A stretch of DNA of 64,000 nucleotides from Kappaphycus alvarezii (lineage: Eukaryota > Rhodophyta > Florideophyceae > Gigartinales > Solieriaceae). Below, one piece after another: positions 20,016 to 31,639 of the stretch (the first letter of the stretch is position 1; each line of letters begins with the position of its first letter). The notes under the pieces are model-generated. The model did no database searches, was not told the origin of the DNA, and saw only the letters and a list, made by a program, of their open reading frames with translations. The stretch spans positions 186,001 through 250,000 of the forward strand of contig NADL03000705.1 of the NCBI GenBank assembly GCA_002205965.3, given 5' to 3'. The translations under genes and the position numbers were made by a program.

Positions 20016-21759
20016 CTACTCCTCCTTTCCGTTTTCCTCCGGGGTCAGAATGTGAACCCGCGAGGTATCCTCTTTCATTCCCACTGGATGCGTGGGTCGG
20101 GCAACCGTGCGTGGCATGTTCTTGTTGTCTCCAACCGGGGTTTGTCGGTTCCCTGTGGCCTTAGCGAAATTTGCGCTTCGTTCGTCCAGGATCCTGTTCC
20201 TAATGGAAGCTTCAACCCTAGGACAATCTCCTGCGAAGTGGTCCGGACTGGCGCAAATCCAACAACGGCGGCCCGACATCACCTACGACGATGCCGCGGA
20301 GGATGGTGGAGACATGAGGAATGCGTAGTCCATCTCCATCTGGACATGCATAACCCCTTCAGAACCGCCCCTTGCCGCTTGGGAAATCGATGTATCCGTT
20401 GAGGTCTCGTCTCCTTCCTTCATCATATGGACTTTTCCAAATGGTTTCGACTTCTTCCCATTGGATACTCGACCTCCTTGAACGGCTTGGGTTTGTTCCG
20501 TTCATCATCCCCCTTGGCCATGGCATACTGCTTGATGTCCGAAAACGTCAACCGCTTACTCATGGAAGGATGATTACGCGTCGAAGCTTGAATGCTTGGA
20601 TGCAACCCATCCACGAAAATGGACTTCAATCTCCTTTCGGAACAAACAGAGCCACACCGTCGAGCTTTCGCTCGAATCAATTCCGCAAATGTTTCCTCCG
20701 TCATGGTCGGCGCTTGCTTCATGTTGGTCACTTCCGTGTAGGCTCTTTCAATAACCTCATCGGTAGCGTAGGTCCTCAACAAAAAGTTGACGGCCTCCTT
20801 GTAGGTACCGACTTGATCGTGGCTGTCCTTTTCGTCAATGACCATACTCCTTCGGGTCTGTAATCTTGACTGGAGATTTTCCTTAGCAGTTCCATCCATG
20901 AAGTACTGAAAAAACCAGAGAGCCAGTCCTTCCGAAACTCCGTTAGGAATCCTAAAACCATAATGGGATCCCTGCCGGTGAACCTGTCCTCGGGCATCTG
21001 TACTGCCAGTCTCTTGGCAATGGATGATATCTTCGTAGCCTTGCTCTCCGAGTATACCAACGAACGGTTCTCCAACCTACAGGAACGGTAGTCCACCACT
21101 CCGGTAAACAAGTCGTTCAACGGTACCACCCGGTCTATGTGCTTCCGTGCACGATTACGACGGCGTTGTCGGTACTACACCTCGGAACTCGACACTTCCT
21201 CTTCAAAAGAGCTTCCTTCGGACGATGACGACGACGACCTCCGTTTGTGGTTCTTCTTTCTATCCTGATTGGACTTCTTATCCTTACGGTTACTTCCTCG
21301 CCGACGACCACTACGGTGGCTGTCATCTCCTGATGACGGATCGGACGAGTCCCCATCTCCTTCAGGTTCTACTTTAACCTCTCGGAGGGTTTCCTACTTG
21401 GTGTTTGTGGCAGAAAAATCCCTTGGGGCTCAGGACTTTTCCGCACGGGGCTTCTGTGAATCTTTCACTTTGGATAACTTGGGTAAATTTGTGGCATCCA
21501 AATGGTCTTTGACAGGAGTCGCAACCATCTGTGATACCAAAGAGCGCACTATCTTCTCAATAGGATTAGACTCTGGTGACAACTTCCACTCTTCCAGTAG
21601 GTTTGATATCGTTCCTGGAACCATTACGGGGAGAGTTGCGGGCAAAGTCATCCGAATACGGTGAGATATTTTGCCCAAGCTGGCAAAATATTCTCTTACT
21701 CCGTATCGGGAAGAAGAGGGCCGAATTACTGACAAATTCGTGCCGAAACGAGAACGCAA
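20016..21759 (-). pseudogene. Chromovirus gag with CCHC zinc knuckle
   Basis: Structural protein of the virus-like particle. Pieces in different frames include an N-terminal part (21759-21430), a Ser/Glu-rich linker (about 21,260-21,140), the capsid-like part with RFTGRDPIMVLGFLTEFRKD (21129-20776), its continuation with TEETFAELIRAKARRCG (20899-20423), and a nucleocapsid knuckle CWICASPDHFAGDC (20282-20016, CX2CX4HX4C). At least three frame changes separate them. No initiator context or primer-binding site is recognisable upstream of 21759. Confidence 0.8.
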
Positions 21760-22837
21760 ACGCTCTGTACCGGTTAGTGCTTATTCACAATAATTACTCA
21801 TCGGTTTTAGTTGCGTTGTGGAAATAAGCAATGTAAGCTCATAGGCTCTCGACCGCAAATTATAGAGTCTCCGCACGGAAGAATCAAATTGATTATGATT
21901 TATCTCATTCGTATCGGATTCTTCGACACTTTTGCTCACTTGGACGAAGTCCAAGTCATTTTCTAATCATTCGGGAAAAATCGGCTTGACGATGTTTTTC
22001 TAACATCGCCGACGTTGTTGCAATTTGATTGCAGCGCAAATGAGACTGCTTTTTGAAGTATATTATTCACACAGCACAGGGTTTGAATACAATTGAAATG
22101 TTTTCACAAAGAACACTAATTCAACTTAGCCCTGAGATGCTGAATAAATAACATGCCGCTTAAGAGATTCATTGAGCTTAATAGGGAGAATGAGGATTTC
22201 CTTAACTCAATTTCCGTTTGGAGCATTAACTGAGCGACTAATTTTGTTCTGTGATAGAAAAATCTTCTTTGTGATAGCTTGGATACTTCAGCACCGTGCA
22301 TAGTAGGCCATTTTCGCTCTTTTCGAAAAAGAAAGCAATACTTTCTGGTAAATTTTTGTTTAAACTGAGAGGGTTAAATCAGACGCTCCTCTATTAAAAA
22401 ATGAAGCAAGTTTTTTTAACAGATTATAGCTTCTCTGATCAACTTCTTTGGCACGAAGCAGCTGTCTCGATCAAAGTTTGGCTATATTTATCGCCAGGCC
22501 TTCGGCCCAAATGTTGATATCTTAAGAAATATTAAAGACATTGAAACTGAGGTTTATATGCTAGAATTCTTTCCTATATTAATGACTTCAAGCAGAAAAA
22601 AAGAAGTGAAACTTCATTATTTTTAATCACAGTTCAAATTAGACTAACTATGTATTTATTTCCACAAATTTAGATTTTCGTGCGTATAAGTCCAGCTAAT
22701 GCGCAGAAATTCTCTGCTGTGCGCGGCAGGAGATCATTTATGAAAATGAGAGGAGACGACGAAGGCGAACCCAGGGAATCGAAGGCCAGCGACTGGAAAC
22801 TCAAGCTGGGACCCTATGGGGGTATTTCCAAGGATAG
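21760..22837. other. AT-rich stretch, no gene seen
   Basis: Base composition changes sharply from GC-rich to AT-rich close to 21,800. Only short chance ORFs are present. No LTR matching the chromovirus 3' end was found here. Confidence 0.5.
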
Positions 22838-23143
22838 CTAGAGTAGACGCGACAGCTTTCGCTCCAGGTGGTTCACCTCGTTTGATTCATCCACTGCAGG
22901 CGCGATACCTAATTCATCAATGGCCTTGAGCCGTACGCTATCCTTGAACGGTGGGGCAACGGTGATATTACAGGAGGTGGGGTGGACCAAGGTGCAGTCT
23001 AGAGCTTCTGCAGGATGGACCACTATGTCCGCAAGTCGCAGCTCAGGGACTGGACCGAGAAGCGAGGACCCCCACCTGCAATTCAAGCCTGTATAATCCA
23101 TTATACAGACATGTTTTAAAATATTCCAATAAAATGTATTCAT
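22838..23143 (-). other. Orphan 101-codon ORF in a local GC island
   Basis: I do not recognise this ORF. It ends with a protein-like charged stretch (KAIDELGIAPAVDESNEVNH then LERKLSRLL) inside a GC-rich island (about 22,700-23,100) flanked by AT-rich DNA. Its first 20 codons lie in AT-rich sequence and are doubtful. It could be a fragment of a retroelement or of a host gene carried here. It is antisense to, and just upstream of, the copia fragment at 23243. Confidence 0.25.
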
Positions 23144-23242
23144 TTTTACTTCGATTCCCTACAAGGAAAAAGATATAGCCTCGATTAAATCTTATGAATA
23201 AATATAACTAGGTTCCAGGCGGCTAAGCGAGTCAGAGCATTT

Positions 23243-24835
23243 ATGGGAGAGTGGGGCTCAATCAATTGGTCGACAAATAAGGCAAATAACAATGGGAAGT
23301 CGGCTACTCAATATTTAGAGCTTCTTATCAACCTCCATCAAGAAATTAATTTATCCTTACCGATTGAATATGACAATGGTACAATAGTAAGTATCAAGCT
23401 GCTGAACGCAGTTAAGTACATTGATAAATGTAAGCTCGCTTACTTTAAACAGACAGACAGCATTTCTTTACACAAATATGAAGCTACGCAGATTGCATCG
23501 CCGTTTCAGCCACCCAAGTTTGGGTAAACTGACTAGCCTACTTGAAAGGGCCGACATCGGCAAGGCGGATAATCATATTCGTCATTCACTACAAGATGTC
23601 TCGAGAGCCTTTGATAATTGTCAAAAACGGGCAGAAACCAAGGCGATTTATATTCACAATACTAGATGATAATTTTTTAAACAGAGCATATTAGTGGATA
23701 TATTTACTACATCCACGAAGCCTGTGCTTCATGTTGTTGACAAGTTTGCCCAGTACAAAGCAGAGTTTTGGCTACCAACTTTGTCTACCTTACCAATTTG
23801 GAGGTCTCACCGATATCGCTGCATTGACACATATTTAGGCCCTCCGGATCTAAGTAAATACAATGCGGGAAAATATTTCATCTCAGCTGCTACATTCTAG
23901 GCCGAATCTGATCTGATCCACATAACAGCCAAGCAGCTTCAAGTCGAAGCTCCCAGCTCCCTCACGTTTGTTGAACGATACCATAATACGATCAGAAAGG
24001 CATTAAAAATTGCCAATACTGGAGCCCCTGACCTCGACGATGGATAGGGCTGCCGTACAAGCCGCTATTAAATCTTTTAATGACTCTCTTAGTCCCAAAG
24101 GTCTAACGCTCACCTTATTATTACATGCAACACTACCTAGATTGTGTTGGCTCAATGACAAAGCATCAGGGGGTATGTTTAAAGGGCTGTTGCGCTAAAA
24201 GCAGAGACAGAAGAGAGAATTGACAAAATTGTCAAGCGGCAAGTACGAGCTATGTTATGTTAAAAAAATGTCCTGAATAATCGTACGTAAACTCTGCTCC
24301 TGTCGGCTCACATATGCTTGGTTATCGACCAAAGAAAGACAAATGGGAAGGTCCATAAGCAGTACTGGGCATCGAGAGGGAGACATGTACTGTCTTATTA
24401 CGACATGAACCTACTCCATTCAGGATTACAGTTGTTATTCTTACGATACGATATATAAATGGAGTAAATAATTTACCCCGGCTTAGTAGCGGGCAGAAAA
24501 AAATTGAACCAAAACCACCCCCAGCATCCACTAAATTGTGCAGTACACTTACGGGTAGCTTGAGATCCTTGGCGACGCAAAAAGTATAAGCACTAGGAGC
24601 TCTAATTATTCTGTTCATGACTTTGTACTCGCGTCGAGCTACAGTTGCTGAGGTCATGGGGAGTTTAAAGGCCAGCAAGTCCGATCTTTCCTTTAAATTA
24701 GATGGTGATATTTTGGTTCTCTCGTGTAATCATAAAAAATCAAGAAGCTACCTAAATACTGCTTCCTCCCCAATCTTCAAAAGCATAGACTTGCCACATG
24801 ATAGAACTTGTATTGCTCTTTTCGTTCGAGCTTAG
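23243..24835 (+). mobile_element. Ty1/copia retrotransposon fragment (GAG-pre-integrase, integrase, start of RT), degenerate
   Basis: Successive pieces on the plus strand follow copia pol order. The GAG-pre-integrase block LRRLHRRFSHPSLGKL lies at about 23,483-23,535. The integrase core appears as VDIFTTSTKPVLHVVDKF (about 23,695-23,750), TYLGPPDL (23,829-23,852) and VEAPSSLTFVERYHNTIRKA (about 23,945-24,005). A PKGLTLTLL block (24,089-24,115) follows. The linker before RT shows SRRATVAEVMGSLKASKSDL (24,617-24,690). Many stops and frameshifts interrupt it, and nothing resembling the RT catalytic motif follows. No flanking LTRs were found. It belongs to the same general copia type as the element at 46252-52573. 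Confidence 0.75.
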
Positions 24836-26007
24836 TATGATACTTTCAATCCCCGCTAATTAAACTCTCTCTACCTCTTCTTTTAGTCAATTCTTTTATT
24901 TAGTACTCTCCTTCCGGCCGATCTGCCTCTCGTCAGAGGTTTTAACGCAGATATAGTCAAGCAGCATGGGAGGAAAAGTTTATAATGCAAAAGAGTGTAA
25001 TGCAATGGACAGATACAGCCCTCAGAGTGTAACGAAAATGATTGCCTACGACAATAAAAAGAGAAGCAGTTAGTAACTGTGATACTACCAGGCGTCCGAT
25101 AGGCCAGCTTTCTCTTTTAGCCCTATGAGGGGAAGGAGCTCGGTGGTCTGACAGACCGGTTTGGAAGAGATTTTCTAGAAACTAGTCGATTCAAAGGACA
25201 CAGAGTATCTAGAAGAGCCAAAGGTATGTAGCTAAGGGCTATGGAAAAGAGTGAGAAGAACGACAAGAGGTGGCGAAACCCAAGGATGGGATATGGTCCG
25301 GCGGACTCAAAGGAAAGAAAAGGAAAAGTAGTTGTGAAAAAGGACGACTGAGGTCGGTTAGCAACGAAAAAAGCGGCTCAAGTCGAGCGAGCTGTTGCGC
25401 GTAGCGCGCAACGAGGACGAGACAGGCTCAAAAGCGGATTTCTGTCCTCCCGCAGGGGATAGCGTGAAGACTACAGATTCAGGATACAGTCTTGAGAGGG
25501 GGATTTCCGGCATACCACGGGCCTAGAAATTCAGTCCTCTGTGCGGATCGCGCGCAAATGGGACAGAGATGGAAGGAAGGAAAAAGGGGAGAAGCTTCGA
25601 GAATGATCAGTCTGAAGGGCTACGAGCGGGTACTACAGGGGATAGATATGCTATAGCCATGCATACAAAAGCCGCTAAAAGTAGTAAGGGAGTGCGAAAC
25701 GTGGGAGCAGGAACTAGAGCCAAAACTTTGACAACTGTTTACTTGGGCGCTTAAACAAGCTTGGTAACAAATAATAATTTAGAAGGCAGTCCGTTAGACT
25801 GTTAGACCGTTACGACACGTGTCTAAAAGTTATTGAATCACCCTAAAATAAGTATTTAGACCAAAAATGGTCTGTGGCATGCCCCTACTAGGTACCTGCC
25901 AGATAAGCCTGTAAGGACTGTAAAGTCTAAAATGTAATCGACTTTCGATTAGCAAACTGGATCATTGATCTCCAACAGACCCGAAGGGTCATTCCACTAG
26001 AGAGACC
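24836..26007. other. Transition region upstream of the DIRS-like element
   Basis: AT-rich until about 25,050, then purine-rich and GC-richer. It contains a perfect 8-bp stem/3-nt loop hairpin at 25394-25412. A short ORF at 25569-25754 is Lys/Gly/Arg-rich without domain features. The part after 25,100 probably belongs to the 5' non-coding end of the DIRS-like element. Confidence 0.4.
25394..25412. repeat. Perfect short inverted repeat (hairpin)
   Basis: GTTGCGCG and CGCGCAAC flank a TAG loop. It lies about 600 bases before the gag-like part of the DIRS-like element. Confidence 0.6.
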
Positions 26008-26620
26008 TATGAAGGTAGCTCCCGTCCCTCGAGCCCCAAGAAAGTCACTCACTTGGTGGCGCTCAAACCGAATCGGCGCGGATATGGAGAGGTTGTTCAG
26101 GAACTGAACGTCTCAAAGTTGGTTGGGGTGTAGTGTGTTCGACCGCGGGCCTTCGTACCGGCGACGCCCATGGAATACTTTAAGGTCCTGTCGGATGCAT
26201 TCCTCGCCGATCTAAAGAGCAAGGACCGGCGATCCGCTAAGGAATGGGAATATATCAACGCAACAGGTGTTTAGTTGGAGTTGGAGTTGATGTCGTTTCA
26301 GCCGGCAAGGACCGGACCGGAAGGAGTGAAAGGATTGGGGAGGAAACTGAAGTTGGCGGAGACGGCAGTGACGAAATCGTTGGAGTTATTTTCTATGAGA
26401 TCTCAGTACTTCAGAGACGTCACGGAGCAAGGGGTTGAGGCGGCGAGGTAGATGGATTTCTTGGTCGAGCAAGGTCTTGATGCAGTCTTTTCGGAGTCGT
26501 ACAGGACTGCGCAGGAGGCATTGACGACGAAGCTGGAGGTCGAGGCCACGAAGCAGTTGGCTAAAGCAAGATTGGAAAAGGCGATGGGAGGGAACAGTAA
26601 GGGCGGTCCAGACCGCCGAT
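26008..26620 (+). pseudogene. DIRS-like gag-type region
   Basis: Open stretches read VALKPNRRGYGEVVQELN, then EYFKVLSDAFLADLKSKDRR, then after TAG codons KSLELFSMRSQYFRDVTEQG and ESYRTAQEALTTKLEVEATK. The pattern is helical and charged without a zinc knuckle. The assignment rests on position before the RT. Confidence 0.45.
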
Positions 26621-26839
26621 GATGATTGGTGTCGAAGGGCGCTGGGAGGGGATGGCATGTCGTGACGACTGCGGGGGGAAAGTCGTTATGGCGGGGGACG
26701 GCGTCAAGGGCCGAGACATAGGGCGGTATTGGAGGCGTCGGAGTTCGTGGTGAGGGCCGCTAGTTATGGTAGAAGGGACCTTCCAACGGTGCCGTTTACG
26801 GAGGGGTTGGTAATGGGATAGTTAACCCAGACGAGAGAG

Positions 26840-28260
26840 GACAAGGAGTGTCCGGGAGAAGAATTGAGGAAAGGGGTAAGCGTGCGTATCTTCGAGGAGA
26901 TTGGGAAGGAGGAGGTGGATCGAATCGTAAGGGAGGGGAAGATGGGTTCTTCATCGTTCATGGCGTGGCAGGGGAGGGTAAGGAGAGGGAGGCAAAGTAT
27001 GTGATCAACTTGAGGAGACAAATCAAGTATTGGCCGAAGGGAACGATGAGAATGGAAACTGTACGGTCTTTTGCGGTGGAATTGGAGAAGGGAGATGTGA
27101 TGACGTCGTGAGATTTAAAGAGCGGGTACCGCAACCTTTATATTAATCCGTACATCCGCGACTGCTTCGTGTTCCGGTGCAGTGGGCGCTATTACCGGTG
27201 CATTGCGTTGCCGTTCGGTTGGGGCCGGTCGAGGTACTGGTTTTGCAAAATTCTACGATCTCTGTTGAGATGTTTGGGGTTCCGTGTGCTGCCGTATATA
27301 GACGCCTTTCTGTTGAAACCGTCTTCACCCGGCCGGGCGGCTACAGAGAAGGACTGCAGGGAGGCGGGAAAAGTGGTGGAAAGATTTTTTGGAAAGTGAG
27401 GGTCTGTGGGAAACCAAGAGAAGGGAGAGTGGGGAGGGTCGTGGCAGATCGAGCACTTGGGTTTCCTCATCGACACAGAGGAGATGTGGGTGTACGTCAC
27501 GGATCCGAAGTTGGCACGGATACGGAAGCTGGCAAGAAGGATCATCGCGTTGGCACTGTGGAACAGGAGATAGGTGCAGCCGGCGAAGCTGCAAGCTTTT
27601 ATGCGGGTCCCTTTTGCTCGCCCTACCGATGGCATGTTTCTAAAATACGCTCGCTCTACTTCAATATGTCTGTGTCGGAGCGGCGGCTTGCGTGGAGCGA
27701 GGAGCGGGGGCTGTTAACCAGGCTGGAGTTGTCACAGGGAAGAGTGAGGTTGAGTCGGCAGTTGCTACGGGATATGGTCTATTGGCATTCATTGTTGCGG
27801 GGAGAAGGAAGGGATCTGTTTCAAAGGGGTCAGAACATTGTCATTCACAGCGACTAGCCGATGTCGGGTACGGGGGTACGCTTGGGTTCCAAGTGGAGGC
27901 AGGAGCACCGGGTTTGTGGATGGGTCAAGGCCTTTTGGGAACGAGAGATCGCACCCACTCGCTTACTTTGAGGGAATTGCGCATGGTGCGCCCGTTGCTA
28001 CACCGGATTTTCTCCAAGTATGTAGCCCGTCCCCAGGTTCAGCGATTGTTGCTGCACGAGGACAATAAGGAAGTGGTGGCGATTTTGAACGCGATCGTTT
28101 CGGTGTCGCGTCCATGATAGCAGAAGCTGGAGGTGTTGCTACGGGTGTTTAAAGTGCGTATCGAGGCTCAGTGGATCCCGTCCTTGGTCAATCGGGTCGC
28201 AGATGCGCTGTCACGGACGTGGGATCCGGAGGGCGTTCATGCGGTAGAGGAGGTGGTGAG
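26840..28260 (+). pseudogene. DIRS-like reverse transcriptase and RNase H
   Basis: RT blocks: AKYVINLRRQIKYWPKGTMR (about 26,994-27,050), DLKSGYRNLYINP (27,112-27,150), then CIALPFGWGRSRYWFCKILR. The catalytic motif is degenerate, YIDA rather than YxDD (27295-27306). RNase H remnants follow: ADVGYGGTLGFQ (about 27,860), LTLRELRMVRPLL, LLLHEDNKEVVAILN (about 28,047-28,090), and RIEAQWIPSLVNRVADALSR (28,158-28,217). The last block is the typical DIRS/RNase H ending. A TGA interrupts just before DLKSGYR. Confidence 0.75.
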
Positions 28261-28866
28261 GTCGATACAAGAGGAGTACGAGATGGAGGAGGTCGTGTTC
28301 AGAACACAGCCGCTGCGGGAGAATTTGGTGGCGAGGCGGAAGTACCTGGCAACGCAGATGGGGAGGACTGGGGGGGGGCTGGCGGGCGCGGTTGTGGAAT
28401 CCGCCGTTCGACATGAAGCCGTTGGTGGTGATGAAGATCGAAGAAGACGGGGAATTTGGGGTAATGTTGGCGCAGAAGTGGCCTGCGCAACCCTGGTTCG
28501 CGCGCCTACACGGAATCAGTTCACGCATGGTCGCTTTGGGAAAATGGCGAGATGTATAGCAGTGGTAATCGGGTCAACGAAGGTTGTAGTTTAATGGTGG
28601 CGGAGATAGGTTACGGTCCGAATGGGAGGAGGGGAAAATGGCGGTGGTGCTATCGAAAAAGAGAGAAGGAGGCGTTAGGGGAGGAGATGCAGGGGGCGGG
28701 GAGGAGGCAGCGTCTCTGTTGGCAGAATTTGGATGGACAGAATCGACATGACGGAGTCGTGCGAGTCAGTTGAGCAAATGGCTGAGTTTTTGTGAATAGA
28801 AGGGTCTTACTGTCAGCTTCGTGGGGGAGTGTTCGCATATATAGAGTACCTCTCACTGTAGGAGGG

Positions 28867-29505
28867 GGTGGCCCCACCATCGGCTCGCCAATATGTGTCG
28901 GCGATATCCAAGTACCATGAAGATGCAGGCTATCCGTCACCAACAAGGACGCGCCTTGTCTCCCACTCGTTGACGGCGTATGAGAAAAGGGTGGATCGGG
29001 AAGGTCGTGTTCGTGAACCTAGTGTCGGTGTGCCTGCGCGGACAATGTTAAGAATCTTCCGATTGGGGTTGAGCACTGCTAGGGCAGAGCTGGTTGGGTG
29101 TTGTGCGATGGTTTTATTTGCATACTTGTTCCAGTGCCGGTCAGTGGCGGTCTCCCACATTGCTCACGGCCATGTCACGGTCACGGAGGGAGGAGTCATT
29201 CGAGCCGCTTTAACACACCGCAAAGGAAAGCCCACAAGTGGCCCCCTCATCTTGACGTATCACAGCAGTACAGAGTAACCGGACGCGGTCCGAGGGCACC
29301 CACAGGACGTGCTGATGAAGTGGATACGTGTTCGGCCAGCGAGTGAGGGTTTCATCAACTTGTCTGCGGCAGAGGGGCTCGGTACGGCCAACTTGGGGAG
29401 CGTATTGACACGGTCCGTAGACGAACTGGATTTGGGGGCCACTGCACTCGAGCTACTTAGGGTGACACAGTTTGAGGATTGGGAGTTTCAAAGAGTTGGT
29501 TAATC
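28867..29505 (+). pseudogene. DIRS-like tyrosine recombinase (YR) remnant
   Basis: Tyrosine recombinases integrate the circular DIRS cDNA. The N-terminal core-binding pattern PPSARQYVSAISKYHEDAG (28,873-28,930) is followed by the catalytic-domain start, where FAYLFQCRSVAVSHIAHGHV (about 29,117-29,177) carries the Arg I assign as the first catalytic residue. Downstream an ELLRVTQFEDWEFQRVG block ends at 29503. I could not find the later H-x-x-R and Tyr motifs, so the domain appears truncated or scrambled after about 29,560. Confidence 0.6.
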
Positions 29506-29560
29506 TCAAGTTTTTGTGACCGTTAATAATGTATGGAATGGTTTGGGCCTCAGAGTCGAT

Positions 29561-31341
29561 GTTCCAGATTTATTTTGACAGTACTATAACTCTTACTCCG
29601 GCTTCCTCGTGGTTCTTCAAGCACCTCCCAAGAGGGGGGTGAAGCGCGTCTCCGGGTTGAATTTGGTCTCTTCGCGTCGTATAGACATGTGTATGCGGGT
29701 GAAGATATTTACAGCAGTAGCGAACCAATAGCCGGGCATCCCAGGATCCAGGGGCGGGTAAGGTATAGTATTTAACTGAAACGACACCGCCCCCGCTGGC
29801 CGACCTGATTCGGCGTGTCTATTTCTCTCCTACCCACCCTCCCGTGCGTGGCTCTTCAACATGTCTTTCTCTGGTGGTGGTCCTAAGTTCCTGTTAGTAC
29901 TAGTATTATAGGTGTGCATTGGGTTTTGTTTGCATCTTGAATGCGGGTGCCTATGCAATTGAGGTAAATCAACATGAATCTTCACTTTTGGAAGATATAT
30001 TCGATCTATTCTTAAGCTTTCCAGACAACCACAATCGGCTCAAAAATTTTTGTCGACACAGTGAGGGAGGAACTACGCTCTCTAAAATGCCACCTTACAA
30101 AGGGCGCAAGGCCGAAAGTCAGGGCTACGGGATGCAGTGGAGGAACAAATTTCGATGACATCAAATTCGTGAATCCGTTTGCTTCCACGAACGGAAGAGT
30201 TTTTTTGCTTCCACCCCTTGACATCCTTGAATGCAGCGAAAGCTTCAAAATTTAGAGGGTACCCAGACTTCATAAACAAAAATTCCCAGGCCAAACTTGT
30301 CCCAGGGCCCATATCCGCACTCAGCGGATGGCCCCTGACGCGTTTAAGATTTTGAATAAAATGGTCAGGCGCGTCGTTGTGAGATCCATGGAGACCTCCG
30401 GACGGATACGATCCTTCCTAATGGAAATAGGCGCTGCGGTAGCCGTTTTGTCCAATAAAACTTGTCGTACGGCTAGCATTACTCTAGTATTGTAACAGCG
30501 GCACTTTCTGGTATTCGTTGCGCGTAGTGCCCCCATCTTGCACTGGAGAAGGCGCAGAAGAGTTCGACCGGATGATGGAGGACAGTGTTCGAAAATCGAC
30601 AGGGGGAGTAATGGACTCTGAAGTATTCCGAGAACTCCAGCTATCGGTCAAAACCAAGGACACTGAAAACAATCTCTTGGAATCGGGATCACCTCCGCGG
30701 ATAACATCGCGGCCGTAGCATTCTTAACGTCTAGATCATCATCAAACAAGCTTTGCTTGACCTTGCTCCCAGCTCCTATTGAGGAGCTGGAAATACACGA
30801 AGCCGCTGCAAACGCTCATCGGAGGTGGTCGACCTCCTGCCTGCCGTCTAGGATTATCCCGTTCAGTGTAATTTGCTCACAAAAAACACTATCGCAAGAG
30901 ACTTGTGTGACGTTGATGGATGCAATCCATGAGTGAGTTCAAGAACGCATTCCTCTTGGGGATTCCAGGAAGCAGACATTTCGCGCATCTATGGCCTTCG
31001 CGAGAGTGAAGTAAGGAATGGATGTACTGTTCACCATGTCCCGGATTCCAGACAAGCGTTGAACCCCGAGAATTCCCGATGTGGCTTGAATAATGCTGTC
31101 AATTCCCGCTTTTTCACCTTGCCACGCCATTCCAGAGAAGAAATTGCCCGGAAACACGCAATATACGTGGCTATTATCGTGTATACTGCTTGCATGGGGC
31201 CTAAAAGTCACCCTTCTCGCAAAAGATCTCGCAAGAGCTACTCATCATCCCAGCGTAGAGCCATGCAATTGTCTCCACCGCACGAGACCGGTGACATACA
31301 AGCAATGGGAAGTAGCGGAGTGGCCGATTTTTTGATTTTAC
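29561..31341. other. Unassigned region with scattered broken ORFs
   Basis: 29,600-29,880 is GC-rich and may be the 3' end of the DIRS-like element. From 30,330 to 30,930 the plus strand shows protein-like but broken stretches (VRRVVVRSMETSGRIRSFLM; EEFDRMMEDSVRKSTGGVMD; EELEIHEAAANAHRRW) in changing frames. I do not recognise the family. It may be a gag-like fragment. Confidence 0.35.
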
Positions 31342-31639
31342 TGATAGGGGTATTTATTCGTCGGAGAAGAGATACTCAGAACCAATTACCCCAAGAAGGA
31401 GGTGTTGTAAGCGACAAAAGTGCTACCGTGGTATAGTTGAACGAACAAAAGGAGTGGGTGAGGAAGACAGTTGAGAAGGCCACAAGTAAGTATGGAAGGG
31501 GCAGGGCCTACCACTGGTTCTATGCGACCAGCGTAGGAAAACGTTTTCTTGAGTCTGAAGTTGACTCTCAACTTCCGACTACTTGGGACTTGACTTGAGG
31601 ATGTCTGCTAACTTGCTTGACCTCCACAAGAGGAAGCAG
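31342..31639. repeat. Terminal direct repeat, left copy
   Basis: Shares long blocks with 33122-33404, for example CAAGAAGGAGGTGTTG, GTGGTATAGTTGAACGAACA and CTCCACAAGAGGAAGCAG. By eye roughly 80% alike with small gaps. Confidence 0.75.

Larger units (their letters stand above)
16022..21759 (-). mobile_element. Ty3/gypsy chromovirus (chromodomain LTR retrotransposon), 5'-truncated and inactivated
   Basis: The minus-strand order is gag, zinc knuckle, protease, RT, RNase H, integrase, chromodomain: the Ty3/gypsy chromovirus order. A polypurine tract follows the chromodomain stop. A candidate 3' LTR start (minus strand TGTTAGATTGG) begins at 16021 and runs to lower coordinates. No matching 5' LTR was found upstream of gag, where the sequence turns AT-rich at about 21.8 kb, so the element is probably truncated there. 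Gag and pol are broken by frameshifts and nonsense codons, including TAA 18707-18709 and TGA 19232-19234. Confidence 0.88.
26008..29560 (+). mobile_element. DIRS-like tyrosine-recombinase retrotransposon, degenerate
   Basis: Order on the plus strand: gag-like, RT, RNase H, tyrosine recombinase. RT followed by RNase H and then a tyrosine recombinase instead of a DDE integrase is diagnostic for the DIRS order. Multiple stops and frameshifts interrupt every part, so the copy is dead. Its composition is much richer in GC than the DNA on either side. The inverted or split terminal repeats that DIRS elements carry were not identified, so the ends are approximate. Confidence 0.75.
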
